This document shows, piece after piece, positions 5,793 through 14,500 of a stretch of DNA of 21,638 nucleotides. The notes beneath the pieces were generated by a model, which searched no databases, was not told the DNA's origin, and was given only the letters and a program-made list of their open reading frames with translations. The stretch covers positions 1-21,638 of the IMG/VR virus record IMGVR_UViG_3300025853_000779; one strand, given 5' to 3'. Every line of letters begins with the position of its first letter. The first letter of the stretch is position 1. The translations under genes and the position numbers were made by a program. The stretch is from a virus.

Positions 5793-5904
5793 CAGAATAA
5801 TTTGCGCGGTGGACGAGGGCATGAGTGACGATGAGTTCTGCAATCTGCTCGAAGAGTGTAGCGTTGCAGCTGTTAAAAACAAATTGAGGAACGAATCAAA
5901 ATGA
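5767..5904 (+). CDS. Hypothetical micro-gene, acidic, 45 aa
   Basis: ATG 5767 lies within the end of the upstream membrane-protein gene, with GGGGAACAGG before it. The product is an acidic, Cys-containing helical protein ([18 protein letters not shown], then [12 protein letters not shown]). The stop overlaps the next ATG as ATGA. Unrecognised. Confidence 0.55.
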   Translation: MSYKHEIIDRIICAVDEGMSDDEFCNLLEECSVAAVKNKLRNESK

Positions 5905-6026
5905 GTATTTTAGACCCAAAATTTAAGTACACGCCAGCAGACAAAACAGACGTTCAAGCTACTTGGCGCAAATACGGATGGACTCCTCAGTCAATACCTG
6001 TATTTCCTAATCCGAAGAGGTACTGA
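5901..6026 (+). CDS. Hypothetical micro-gene, 41 aa
   Basis: Starts in an ATGA overlap with the previous stop and has a GAGGAACGA leader reminiscent of the junction repeats. The product contains [17 protein letters not shown] and ends with prolines and basic residues (FPNPKRY). This W-x-K-x-G-W-x-P style is seen in small phage proteins of unknown function. The next start (6029) is two bases after its stop. Confidence 0.55.
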   Translation: MSILDPKFKYTPADKTDVQATWRKYGWTPQSIPVFPNPKRY

Positions 6027-6028
6027 CC

Positions 6029-6295
6029 ATGTGCAACACGATTGAGACGATGCACGCGCTATCTAGGCTGTCCGAACTAAACGAACAGCTGTATAAGCTG
6101 TTACACGAAATGAACACTTTTCAGATCGTCAACACGCTTGAAAACATCGAGCGCCAACACATGCTCTATGAGGTCATAGAGGATACCGAGAAAGATATTG
6201 AGTTCTGCGAGGACTTTCTTAATGATTCTCGCTTGATTCAGCACTTTGCTCTTAGTCAACTTTCTCGGTTTTTTTTAAACTCTCCACAGCGTTAG
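6029..6295 (+). CDS. Hypothetical phage protein, helical, 88 aa; last gene of the + arm
   Basis: All-helical, acidic, with heptad spacing across residues 8-60 (LSRLSELNEQLYKLLHEMN and on), so a coiled-coil oligomer is likely. AGAGG precedes the start. It ends only 12 bases from the end of the convergent Rz1 gene. A run of eight T lies inside its 3' end but has no stem in front of it. Function unknown. Confidence 0.65.
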   Translation: MCNTIETMHALSRLSELNEQLYKLLHEMNTFQIVNTLENIERQHMLYEVIEDTEKDIEFCEDFLNDSRLIQHFALSQLSRFFLNSPQR

Positions 6296-6307
6296 CGATT
6301 GGCATTT

Positions 6308-6505
6308 TTACAAACCCAAGCAAGCGGCACGACACTCACGGTACACACCAATGACTTCAATTAGTTTTTCCGATGTGGCCCCAAAAGAATCGTCTCTAAG
6401 TTCTCCGAGGTTCTCAGGGCAACTCACTTTGCAAAGAGGGTTTGACGTCGGTGAGTAAGTTGTTGAGCAACTTGACAGCATCAGGATCATGCTTGCAATC
6501 AACAT
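6308..6505 (-). CDS. Rz1-like outer-membrane spanin lipoprotein
   Basis: Read in a different frame from Rz and overlapping its 3' end, as o-spanin genes often do. From ATG 6505 the protein is 65 aa with a lipobox LSSC at Cys13. The mature part has five cysteines and few prolines, unlike the proline-rich Rz1 of lambda. The signal from ATG 6505 lacks positive charge; a TTG at 6547 in the same frame would give MLKTLKKWKSACLF in front, a much better signal n-region, so the true start may be upstream. Neither has a clear ribosome binding site, as expected for an embedded gene. It would join Rz across the periplasm to fuse the membranes at lysis. Confidence 0.72.
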   Translation of the reverse strand: MLIASMILMLSSCSTTYSPTSNPLCKVSCPENLGELRDDSFGATSEKLIEVIGVYRECRAACLGL

Positions 6506-6737
6506 AAACAGGCACGCGCTTTTCCACTTCTTTAAAGTTTTTAACAAGAGTGCGGTTTTCGACTTTAATCTTTGAAATGGCGTCTGCTGTTTTATCGCTT
6601 GCGATTCGGACAGCCTCTTCAATCGCTGCTGCTCTCTCAAGTTCAGATTTTTCTCGAAGCTCTGATCCGACATACCACCCCCCACCAAATAAGCCAGCGC
6701 CAATGACTAAAGGCGCAACAAGTCGAGTATTGATCAT
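6414..6737 (-). CDS. Rz-like inner-membrane spanin
   Basis: 107 aa: one N-terminal membrane span (about residues 7-25, LVAPLVIGAGLFGGGWYVG), then a long charged helical region (ELREKSELERAAAIEEAV and on) and a Cys-containing C-terminal part (VYVDCKHD). This is the standard i-spanin plan of signal-anchor plus periplasmic coiled coil. The start forms ATGA with the holin gene stop; Rz1 overlaps its second half in another frame. It acts with Rz1 in the last step of lysis of a Gram-negative host. Topology and context are clear; the primary sequence is divergent from lambda Rz. Confidence 0.78.
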   Translation of the reverse strand: MINTRLVAPLVIGAGLFGGGWYVGSELREKSELERAAAIEEAVRIASDKTADAISKIKVENRTLVKNFKEVEKRVPVYVDCKHDPDAVKLLNNLLTDVKPSLQSELP

Positions 6738-6934
6738 TTATCTGGTTTCCCATTGATGTAAATCCCGAACCACGCGGCCCCTGCCCCCCATACTACAGAG
6801 GCAAATGTACTTTGTGAAGTGGTGGGTTCTGGCAAGTTCATAAACCACACACTCACCGTATAAGTCGCCCACATATAGGTGAGCATCATCAGGCGAGGTA
6901 CGACGCGAAGTTGATTAAAGGTAGAGATGCTCAT
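6734..6934 (-). CDS. Holin (small two-span membrane protein)
   Basis: 66 aa with two hydrophobic segments (about residues 12-32 and 43-60), the second Gly/Ala/Trp-rich (ASVVWGAGAAWFGIYING), separated by a short PEPTTSQS loop. This resembles a phage holin type seen beside Rz genes, where the conserved core ends in GAGAAWFG-YxN. It lies between the coiled-coil membrane protein and Rz with ATGA overlaps on both sides. It would open the inner membrane at the set time to release the endolysin, which has no signal peptide of its own. Confidence 0.75.
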   Translation of the reverse strand: MSISTFNQLRVVPRLMMLTYMWATYTVSVWFMNLPEPTTSQSTFASVVWGAGAAWFGIYINGKPDK

Positions 6935-7416
6935 CGTTTAATTTCCATCATCAGCCAATTCCACAAAGCGACAAAAATTAATGCTAATCCACCAAGAATG
7001 CTTGCTTTCGCCAGGTGCGTGAGGAGTTCTTTAAAAAACTGATTCCTGTTTTTCATCCACTCAATTTCTGCCTCGTGGTACATTCGGTGTCCGTGTGGGT
7101 CGCCATCAGGAAAAGCCGACGCCATAGTTGAATCAATTTTGTCGTCAAAACGTTTTGACATTTTCGCTAAACACTCACGAACACGCTCTTCGTGCTGATT
7201 CGCTATTTTGTTCATATGCTCGTTAATTTCGTTCTTGCTGTCTTTAATTTCAGTTAGCGCTTGCGCTATATAAGCCTCTTGTCTATTTTGCCTTTCGTGC
7301 ATAGTGTCCATTCTCGTGTTTAAGCTAGGCATACTATTTTGAGTAAGTTCAATTAAACGACCTGAAATATTTTCGATTTGTTCTTTTAGCTCTTTAATTT
7401 CTGTGGTGTTTGACAT
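6931..7416 (-). CDS. Coiled-coil protein with C-terminal membrane anchor (lysis-module accessory)
   Basis: 161 aa. Residues 1-95 are an extended coiled coil (KELKEQIENISGRLIELTQ and on). Then comes a conserved-looking motif (FPDGDPHGHRMYHEAEI), then a single C-terminal membrane span (about 137-157, ASILGGLALIFVALWNWLM). Phage proteins with the GD-x-x-GHR-x-YHEA motif and a terminal span often sit beside holins and endolysins, but their job is unclear; an antiholin or second holin is possible. AAAGGGGG precedes the ATG and the stop overlaps the holin start. Confidence 0.7.
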   Translation of the reverse strand: MSNTTEIKELKEQIENISGRLIELTQNSMPSLNTRMDTMHERQNRQEAYIAQALTEIKDSKNEINEHMNKIANQHEERVRECLAKMSKRFDDKIDSTMASAFPDGDPHGHRMYHEAEIEWMKNRNQFFKELLTHLAKASILGGLALIFVALWNWLMMEIKR

Positions 7417-7428
7417 TGTTACCCCCTT

Positions 7429-7860
7429 TTATTTTATAGCCACACCACCAGTATAGCCTTTATAAAAATACACGCCCGTTTTGATGCCTATGTCGTGTCC
7501 ACGATCAATGTGAACAAATGAGTTAGCCAATCCAACGCGCCAACCCATTGATCGAGCAAGCTCGGCAAATTCCTGTTGCTTGCCTATAGCCCAATCGCCC
7601 CAAAAAATGTCAGCGGCCATTGTTCCAAATGTGGGCCAAACTGGGTTTTTAGTAAGGTGTAATGAGCGAGGGTGGCCTCCTTCTTTTTGGTTATGCTTAG
7701 GCGTTCTGCAAACGCTATTTGGCAACAATGGTCTACCCCACGCCTTGCGCAGTTTGGGCAATTCCTCTGCAAATCGGGGATCAAGCCTAATCACGCCTGA
7801 GCCCTTGCAAGCTAGCTCATGCTCGGGAAAAAAGTCAATGGCGGTGGTGATTGGGGTCAT
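7429..7860 (-). CDS. Endolysin, M15-type zinc peptidase (D-Ala/L-Ala carboxy- or endopeptidase)
   Basis: 143 aa, the usual size for the phage peptidase M15_3 group. It shows the metal-site pattern: His68 in SLHL, Asp84 in MAADIF and His117 with Asp119 in SFVHID. The CRTP segment at 51-54 and the GRPL strand precede it as in related enzymes. The spacing between His68 and Asp84 is longer than the classic HxxxxxxD. There is no signal peptide, so export depends on the holin. The ATG overlaps the fibre stop (TAATG), and it opens the lysis cluster. It is predicted to cut peptide cross-links in peptidoglycan; the exact bond is not determined. Confidence 0.82.
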   Translation of the reverse strand: MTPITTAIDFFPEHELACKGSGVIRLDPRFAEELPKLRKAWGRPLLPNSVCRTPKHNQKEGGHPRSLHLTKNPVWPTFGTMAADIFWGDWAIGKQQEFAELARSMGWRVGLANSFVHIDRGHDIGIKTGVYFYKGYTGGVAIK

Positions 7861-9293
7861 TATTTGGCCTCTAGTGCAGCCACTCGAGCGCGTAACGATT
7901 GTAGCTCGGCAATTATGTTTGCCATAACTTCGCTAGAACTTGCTTGCATTGATTGTAATATAGGTTCCCCATCTTCATCCACCGCATCCTTTTCGCCACT
8001 CACAGAAACAGGAGACACTTGCTGGAATTCGTGAGCAATAAAACCAGTCCCTTGTAAACCGTCCTGCGCCCATGTCCAAGTTTTGGGTTGGAGCGCATCT
8101 ATAAATTTTCCAGACCCCGTTAAGGGCTGTGGGTCAATTTTTACCCGATAGTCTGAGGTGGTGTTAAAACTGGTGGTGGTGCCTGAGGTTGATATACTCC
8201 CAACCAGTCCGTTTGGGTTAAAAAATTGCTGTAAACCGTTCGAGGCTGTAGATGAAGTTGCTTGCTTCAATACTCGTCTGCTGTTTGTTTCGGCAGTAAA
8301 AGCAGAGCCATAATTGGCGGTTCCATCTGGCTCAACAAGCGTTCCAAAAAGAAAATCACCTGACGTGTTTATTCTCGCAATTTTTGAAGTGTTCACTTCA
8401 AAGTCTAACGGGATTGAGGTTCTCGTTGAAACAGCGGATTCCGTGGTGCTGCAATATAACTCAACCGCATGCGATGCGCTCTCTGCTCTAAACGCAGATC
8501 CTGATGTGTCTTTTGTTAAAACGCCCATTGTGCCTGTGGAAAAACTAGCCGAAGTTGTTCCTACAGCCAAAGCACCGCCAGCTAGGTAACTTAATCCGTT
8601 GGATCTAAAAAAGGTTTTCAACGTCCCGTTTAAATACATGTAAAGCTGAGATTCGTTGCCCGTTGCCCGTTCAAACGAAAACATATCAACACTTGACCGC
8701 TGAATTTTAAATAGTGGATCAACAGCACCAGTAGTGTAAACAGCGCCATTAGGTACGCTCCAAGCGTCAGCATTAAACGTAATTGCATCACTAGATGCAT
8801 TGCCTAACGTAGTGTCGCCATCTACCGTAAAATCTCCATCTGCATTAAGCGTACCTGTTACGTTAACGATGCCACCAAACGTATTACTTGCCGCGCCTAA
8901 TTTTGCAATATCATGCGCCCCGACAATATCAAACTCGGTTCCGTTGTCGCGGATAATTACGGGCTTCCCGGCTACCAGAACATCAGCCACCAGGGCCGCG
9001 CCATTTAGATAGATGTTTTTGGCTCCACCGCCGTTGATGTTTAATGTCGCCGCCCCGGTGTTATTTGATGCCGGAACCAATACAAAAAAATCATTAGCCG
9101 CCAGCGTGATTGTAGTCCCCAGAGTGGCCGTGATCGTGTTTGTTCCCGACACACTTGAAAGCAAACCAAGCCTCCGGCCAAAAAGCAAATCAATCGCGGC
9201 CAATCCATTGTTTAATTTTGTGCCCCAGGTGTTTCGGCTTGCGCCTACTTCTGGCTGAGTAAAACCGTATAAATCTGTTGTGGTGTCGGCCAT
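7860..9293 (-). CDS. Tail fibre with C-terminal S74 intramolecular chaperone domain
   Basis: 477 aa. The N-terminus (TDLYGFTQPEVGASRNTWGT, then LNNGLAAID) matches virion-attachment ends of phage fibres. The middle is repetitive, Gly/Thr/Asn-rich and beta-structured. The last 98 residues are a peptidase S74 chaperone: Ser380-Asp-Tyr-Arg-Val-Lys385 has the Ser/Lys spacing of the self-cleaving dyad known from K1F endosialidase. LQGTGFIAHEFQQVSP and a final coiled coil (LQSLRARVAAL) follow. The chaperone should trimerise the fibre and then cut itself off before Ser380, leaving about 379 residues. This is the likely receptor-binding protein; the ligand is unknown. Confidence 0.87.
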   Translation of the reverse strand: MADTTTDLYGFTQPEVGASRNTWGTKLNNGLAAIDLLFGRRLGLLSSVSGTNTITATLGTTITLAANDFFVLVPASNNTGAATLNINGGGAKNIYLNGAALVADVLVAGKPVIIRDNGTEFDIVGAHDIAKLGAASNTFGGIVNVTGTLNADGDFTVDGDTTLGNASSDAITFNADAWSVPNGAVYTTGAVDPLFKIQRSSVDMFSFERATGNESQLYMYLNGTLKTFFRSNGLSYLAGGALAVGTTSASFSTGTMGVLTKDTSGSAFRAESASHAVELYCSTTESAVSTRTSIPLDFEVNTSKIARINTSGDFLFGTLVEPDGTANYGSAFTAETNSRRVLKQATSSTASNGLQQFFNPNGLVGSISTSGTTTSFNTTSDYRVKIDPQPLTGSGKFIDALQPKTWTWAQDGLQGTGFIAHEFQQVSPVSVSGEKDAVDEDGEPILQSMQASSSEVMANIIAELQSLRARVAALEAK

Positions 9294-10138
9294 TACAATT
9301 CCTCAATAACCTTGAAATCAAGGTCAGTTCTTTGGTAAAAGATTTCAGATAAGTCTACACTATCAAAGCGACCATATAAAGTATGCACCAAGCCCTTATT
9401 GTTGGCTGTTGGATAAACCGAATAAACAAACGGATCGCTGTTTACAATGTCCTGATATTTCAACAAAAAATCAATTTTCTCAACATCGCTCATATAAGGA
9501 AACTTACCGCCAATATTTAACCTTGATGGCCTTTTTTGTATATAACGTTGCCCACCTATTGATTCCCTTGCAACGCTTCTCTCTTGCCTGCTTAGGTTGT
9601 ACCCATGGCTTAAATTATTCTCAAAAGTTGTAGCTGAGGCCATTATTAATCGCCCCAATTGCTGATAGCCCGTGTTTTCGTCTGTAAATGTATATTTCCA
9701 ATAAGCCGATGAAATGTTGGAACCAATCGGGAAAATCGTTATATTCTTTCCCAATTGTTGCTCAATGGGTGTATTAAGCCCGTACAAACCAACGCCATAG
9801 TCAGCGTCACCGTAAGCCGCCGCCTCTGGTTTGCCGCTTGTGTAGACAGTTGGCGAGATAGTTTCATCTAGCGTATTTATCGCGCCGTCTACAGCATCAT
9901 CCCATGCTTGTATTCTGATCTCACCTGCTGTTGTTAAATTAAGATCAACAAAAGCGATATGGTCAACAGATAACGGGTTTGCCAACTGCAAAGATATATT
10001 TGATGTTGTTCCCGCACTAGATCGCCAAAGCTTTGATCTCTGTGTGTTTTGGATGTTCTCAACTGGCAATGCCTCACTAGACGCGCTTAAAACGTCCGTG
10101 TTGTCTGACTGGCTACCAAACAAAAAAAGTGAACTCAT
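9293..10138 (-). CDS. Tail-tip / baseplate-associated protein, 281 aa
   Basis: A beta-rich protein placed between the tail hub protein and the fibre. The first half (LPVENIQNTQRSKLWRSS, then NISLQLANPLSVDHIAFVDL) has the look of a discoidin/F5-8-type beta sandwich, including the AFVDLNLTTAGEIRI strands. The second half is more polar. A role in attaching the fibre or binding host glycans is plausible from position and fold impression, but I do not recognise a named family. The start forms ATGA with the upstream gene; the stop overlaps the fibre start (TAATG). Confidence 0.65.
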   Translation of the reverse strand: MSSLFLFGSQSDNTDVLSASSEALPVENIQNTQRSKLWRSSAGTTSNISLQLANPLSVDHIAFVDLNLTTAGEIRIQAWDDAVDGAINTLDETISPTVYTSGKPEAAAYGDADYGVGLYGLNTPIEQQLGKNITIFPIGSNISSAYWKYTFTDENTGYQQLGRLIMASATTFENNLSHGYNLSRQERSVARESIGGQRYIQKRPSRLNIGGKFPYMSDVEKIDFLLKYQDIVNSDPFVYSVYPTANNKGLVHTLYGRFDSVDLSEIFYQRTDLDFKVIEEL

Positions 10139-11559
10139 ACCAGAATCATAACCCTTTGAATTGGATACCCGCCGTCAAAAATATCAATCACCGAAACGAC
10201 CGCGCCAATCATTAGCTTAACTCCAAATTCTACCGATATATTGTCGCCAAGTTTTAATGCCGCCGTATAAGGTAAATCCACCTCTAATAGTTTACGCTCT
10301 TGTGCGTAGATGCTCAACAATCTTTGAGAAACCGCCTGAGCGTCAGCCTGTTCATCAAATAAAGTTTCAAAAAACGGGCTTTCTTGATACTCAAGCTCAG
10401 AATCTAAACCTGCGGCTGTTTCGGTCGCAGACAAATAAAGGCGCTCAGAGAATGACGCCTGCGCTGTGCTTGCCGCTGGCCTGCTTTGGTACTGAGTCCA
10501 GTTTTTGCGATAGCTGTAATTTAAATCCGAGTACAGACGATCCTCTGCTTGATAGCGGACCTCGGACAATTCGGACAACGAGGTAAACGATCCTACCGCG
10601 GTGCTTTCTTGAGGAACCGGATACTGAGCGGCCAAAAATTCGTTGTTTTCGTCAATTAGCCAATACGCCGCGCAGGAAACCATAAGCCGGTTTAACAAAT
10701 CCCCAAGCGCCGTGGATTCAGTCACATAAAGACCAACCACACCCGTGGGGATGTTGTACGTTTGAGCGATGCTAACGACTGCGCGTGAAATTAGCTCCGA
10801 TGCTATTTCCTCGGTTGAATCCAACCAGGTGCCGCTTACTTGAGCGCCTTTAACGTCTGCGGTCACAATTCCAACAGGTGAACCAACTAGCGTTATTTTC
10901 CCTGTGCTTAAATCGACGGTGTAATCCGTGGTAAGGGTAAGCAATGCCCCTTGATCGTAAACGGCAACAACAGCCTCAATCGCACCATCGTGGACGTGAT
11001 ATTCAAGGGATGCAGGATTGGTTAAAAATGGTTGCACATTACGGCAATACCCAAAGCACAATGGTTTGTCTGACACGGCGACAATTGGTCTCTGTAATTC
11101 TTGTGACCCGTCTACTATTTCAAATCTCAGGCTGCCGTCGCTGCTACCTCCAACTCGGCCAACCTTTCCTTTAAGCAGCTGGATTGCATCAACTCTTGAG
11201 TAAACCCTAGGAGGCCCAGCAAGCCAAGCGGTTACAGTTGCCCCTCGAACTAAATTTATTGTTTCCTCTGAAAACGAACCGCTTATACTTGTCCATACCT
11301 GATCATCAACAAGCGTTATTTCTCCAAAGCCGGTTGATGCCTGACCGCTAAATGGATCGTTCAAAACCTTTCTAATATCCGACAAACCCGTGCCGCCGAT
11401 TACCGGAGAATAAAAAAGATTGGAGGGGGTGTCGTCGTGCTCGGTAATGTAATCGGAATCACTCAGATAGTAAGTGGTAGATGACGCATCATTACGGACA
11501 ATTTCGATAAGCAAAATCCGCTCCGCCTGCGGGGTCTGAAAATACTCTTCTAAGGTCAC
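10135..11559 (-). CDS. Tail hub / distal tail protein, 474 aa
   Basis: Directly downstream of the tape measure gene, where siphophages encode distal-tail and hub proteins. Beta-rich throughout (TYYLSDSDYI; GFGEITLVDDQVW; LTTDYTVDLSTGKITLVGSP), with one motif carrying two Cys (PLCFGYCRNVQPF) that I believe recurs in related phage tail proteins. The C-terminal third resembles hub-type domains with orthogonal strands (KLGDNISVEFGVKLMIGAVVSV). GTG start at 11559 overlapping the tape measure stop (GTGA). It probably caps the tail tube and holds the fibre; the domain assignment is approximate. Confidence 0.68.
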   Translation of the reverse strand: MTLEEYFQTPQAERILLIEIVRNDASSTTYYLSDSDYITEHDDTPSNLFYSPVIGGTGLSDIRKVLNDPFSGQASTGFGEITLVDDQVWTSISGSFSEETINLVRGATVTAWLAGPPRVYSRVDAIQLLKGKVGRVGGSSDGSLRFEIVDGSQELQRPIVAVSDKPLCFGYCRNVQPFLTNPASLEYHVHDGAIEAVVAVYDQGALLTLTTDYTVDLSTGKITLVGSPVGIVTADVKGAQVSGTWLDSTEEIASELISRAVVSIAQTYNIPTGVVGLYVTESTALGDLLNRLMVSCAAYWLIDENNEFLAAQYPVPQESTAVGSFTSLSELSEVRYQAEDRLYSDLNYSYRKNWTQYQSRPAASTAQASFSERLYLSATETAAGLDSELEYQESPFFETLFDEQADAQAVSQRLLSIYAQERKLLEVDLPYTAALKLGDNISVEFGVKLMIGAVVSVIDIFDGGYPIQRVMILV

Positions 11560-14500
11560 GATTTAACCCCATCCGAGTAAATAACCAACTCCCCACGCCT
11601 AGAGCGCTCACGAAGCGTGGTCAATGTTTCCTCTCGGATTATTCGGCCATCTGGCGTGACAACCGTTAGTACTAGATCGCCGGACTCCCTAATTTCTCGT
11701 CGCAACTCTCGAAGTTCGCCCACTACATTCTGGCTTGAATCTGCCTGCAAAGCTGGGGCGGCAACGGCGGACAATTGGCCTGTCACAACATCAAAAATTG
11801 ACTTAAATCTGCTTGATGAGCCGAAAAACTCACGCGACAAATTAAGCAGAGTGTCTGCCGAGTCTGTCAGGTTACCAAGCGCGTTAATATCGCCAGACCG
11901 AGCGGCGCTCAATGTTTCATTGAATTGCTGCTGAGCTGCCGCTAGTTTTTGAGTTGGGTTTAAAGTTGATTCACTTGTCTCAAGATTGCGTAAATAGTTC
12001 GCAATGCTCAGACCAGCGTTTCGAATTCGATCAATTTCCCTAATTGCAATGTTTGTGGACTCTTCTTGCCTTTTTTCAATCGCATCATAATACGAATCAA
12101 TTGCTGGCAACAGTTGAGAAACACGAGCAAACGCATCGGGCCCAATTGAGTTAAAGAAATTCACAAACTGTTCACGAGTGCTAAATAAACGGCCCCCAAA
12201 ATCTGCCAATGATCTATTAAGGTTATCAGTGAAATTTTTAAACTGATTTTCCTCACTTGTGAATTCTTTTGCAAAAAAACCTAAAGTTTGCTGGAGACCC
12301 TCTATCCCACCAATCATTGAAAAAAATTGTTTAACTGTTTGAGCAGATGCACCGGAAAGCTGCCTCAAACCATTTGTCATTTGAATAAAATTATCATTGA
12401 CATAATCAAGCATCCGAACATCAGCAAGCAGCGCGTTCAAATCCTCTAAACTTGCTGTTCGAACATCAACCGAATCAAAAAGACGGTCAATGTTGTCTAC
12501 AAAATCTGAATTTTGAAGAGCGGAGACAATAGCTCTCGTGCCAAAAAGCGCCATATTTTCAGCATTTAAAGCAATTTCACCGGCCAAGAATGTTCCGTTG
12601 TTTCCTGTCTCTCCGGCCCTGCTCTGGTATGTATTGAATAAATCTTGGCCACCAAGCCTAGAACCAAGAATAAAATTAGGATTTTGTCCTTGCCTTCCTG
12701 TGCTGCCCGTGAAAAAGAAATCAGCATTTGCAGCACGACCGCCAATGTCTTGAACAATATTAATAAATGAGGATTTTAAAGCGTCCTGTTGATCCTGTAA
12801 AAATTTAGGGCCTAGTAACTGAGCCGAAACTTTCCCGCCCCCGCCAAACAATGAGCCGCCAATGTACGAGCCGATTGCTGCTCCTATCGGGCCAAAAGAT
12901 GAGCCTAGATATGTTCCAATTGCAGCGCCCGCTGCCTTCTTTGGATCACCTTCTAGCAAGGCCGTTATCGCTCCGGCGTAAGGGGCCAGATCTGACGCAA
13001 ATGCTCCAAGTTCTGCGGTAAGCGCCGTCGTCTGTCCTGCAAACTTTGCCAAAACTGACCCGGCATTTTCAAGCCCGTATTCCAAGGCGATCGCCTGACC
13101 TCCAAAACCAGCCCCAGTTATTGCAGATGCTATTGTTCCTTGATTAGCTGAAAGAACACCTCCAATTGAACCGCCTTTGCTCATTGCCGCTTGAATAGTC
13201 GGACGCAACACCATCGAGCTAAATTGCTGTTCAATAGCCCGCTTAAACGATTCAGCAAAATCACCGACACGGTTAAAAGCCGTTTCAAAAGCGCCAATTA
13301 GATCGTTTTCAAACTGTTCGGCAATTTCTTTATTTGCATCAATGACTTTTTGGACTTCTTGCTTTTCAAATTGGGTTTTCTTTGCTTTTTTAAGGTCTTC
13401 AAGCGCGGCAATCTGTTTTTTATACGCTTTAATTAGCTCATCGTTTGCATCGCCAAATGAAATGGCCGCAATGCGCTGTTCTTTTGTAGCAATAACATCA
13501 TCAATTTTTGCAAGCTCCAAATTGCGTAGCTGTTGCTCATTAAGTCCTATGGCTTGCGTTTGCTCGGTGATCTGCTTAATTTGCTCCTGGATTGCGTCTA
13601 CTTGGTCAAGCTCAGCGTTGATCACATCAATGGCCTGCTCAAGCGCTTTCTGTTCTACTTTTTGCTTTTCTTTTAATGCCTTTTCAAGTTTTTTTTCGGC
13701 TTTCTCGCGGTCTTTGGCGTTTTGAATGATGGTCGTTTGTTGCTCGATATTCTGCTGGTCTTGAACCTGCGCCACTTGCTTGGATTGATTGAATGCTTCC
13801 AGCGCACTTTCGGCCTCAACTAATTGAGCCTTCATAGTTTTCAAGCGCTCAACGGTGACAGACGAACCTTGCCCGGCATCAATCAAAGCCTGCGCTTTCT
13901 CGATTTCTTTCTGAAGGTTAACAACACGCCGCGCCGTAGAATCAGCATCTTTCAATGCCTCGGATTGGGCGTTCAACACCTTGATGGCCGCACCCGCAGC
14001 CAAAGTCAACGCGCTAAAGACAGCGACGTAAGGTGCCAATAAAACCAATGATGGAATTAATCGACTTGAAATTGCAAGCGCAATCGAGTTGATGATCGTT
14101 GGCAACGTATAAAGCCCAGCAACCACCGCACCACCAACCATAAAAGGCTTGAACTCATCGACCAATCTGGGCAACTCCCTGATGATGTCTTGAGACACTT
14201 GCGCAATTGATGACATGGCGGGAATCAAAGCCATAGCAACTGAGCGCGACAGCCCCTCAGTCGTGGCCTCAAATTTACGCATTTCAATATCTAGCTTCTT
14301 GGCCTTTTCAAGTGCCGACTTGTCGAGCACAATGCCCAAACGGTCAGCCTCTTTTGACAGCTCTTTCAAAGCCTTGCCGTTGTCGGCAAATAGCGGGATC
14401 AATGCGCTCGAATCGCTGGCAATGGCCTCCATATAAAAGGTCATTTCTGCTTGAGATAAATTGGCTTTTTCTAAGCTTGTGATGTAAAGCTGTAATGCGT

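Noticed and set aside
6269-6276. Run of eight T near the end of the + arm as an intrinsic terminator
   Set aside because: It lies inside the 6029-6295 coding frame and no stem-loop directly precedes it.
13342-13725. 127-codon + strand frame opposite the tape measure gene
   Set aside because: It is the antisense shadow of the coiled-coil region; the Ser/Phe/Cys-rich composition is what reversed Lys/Glu/Ala codons give. No ribosome binding site.
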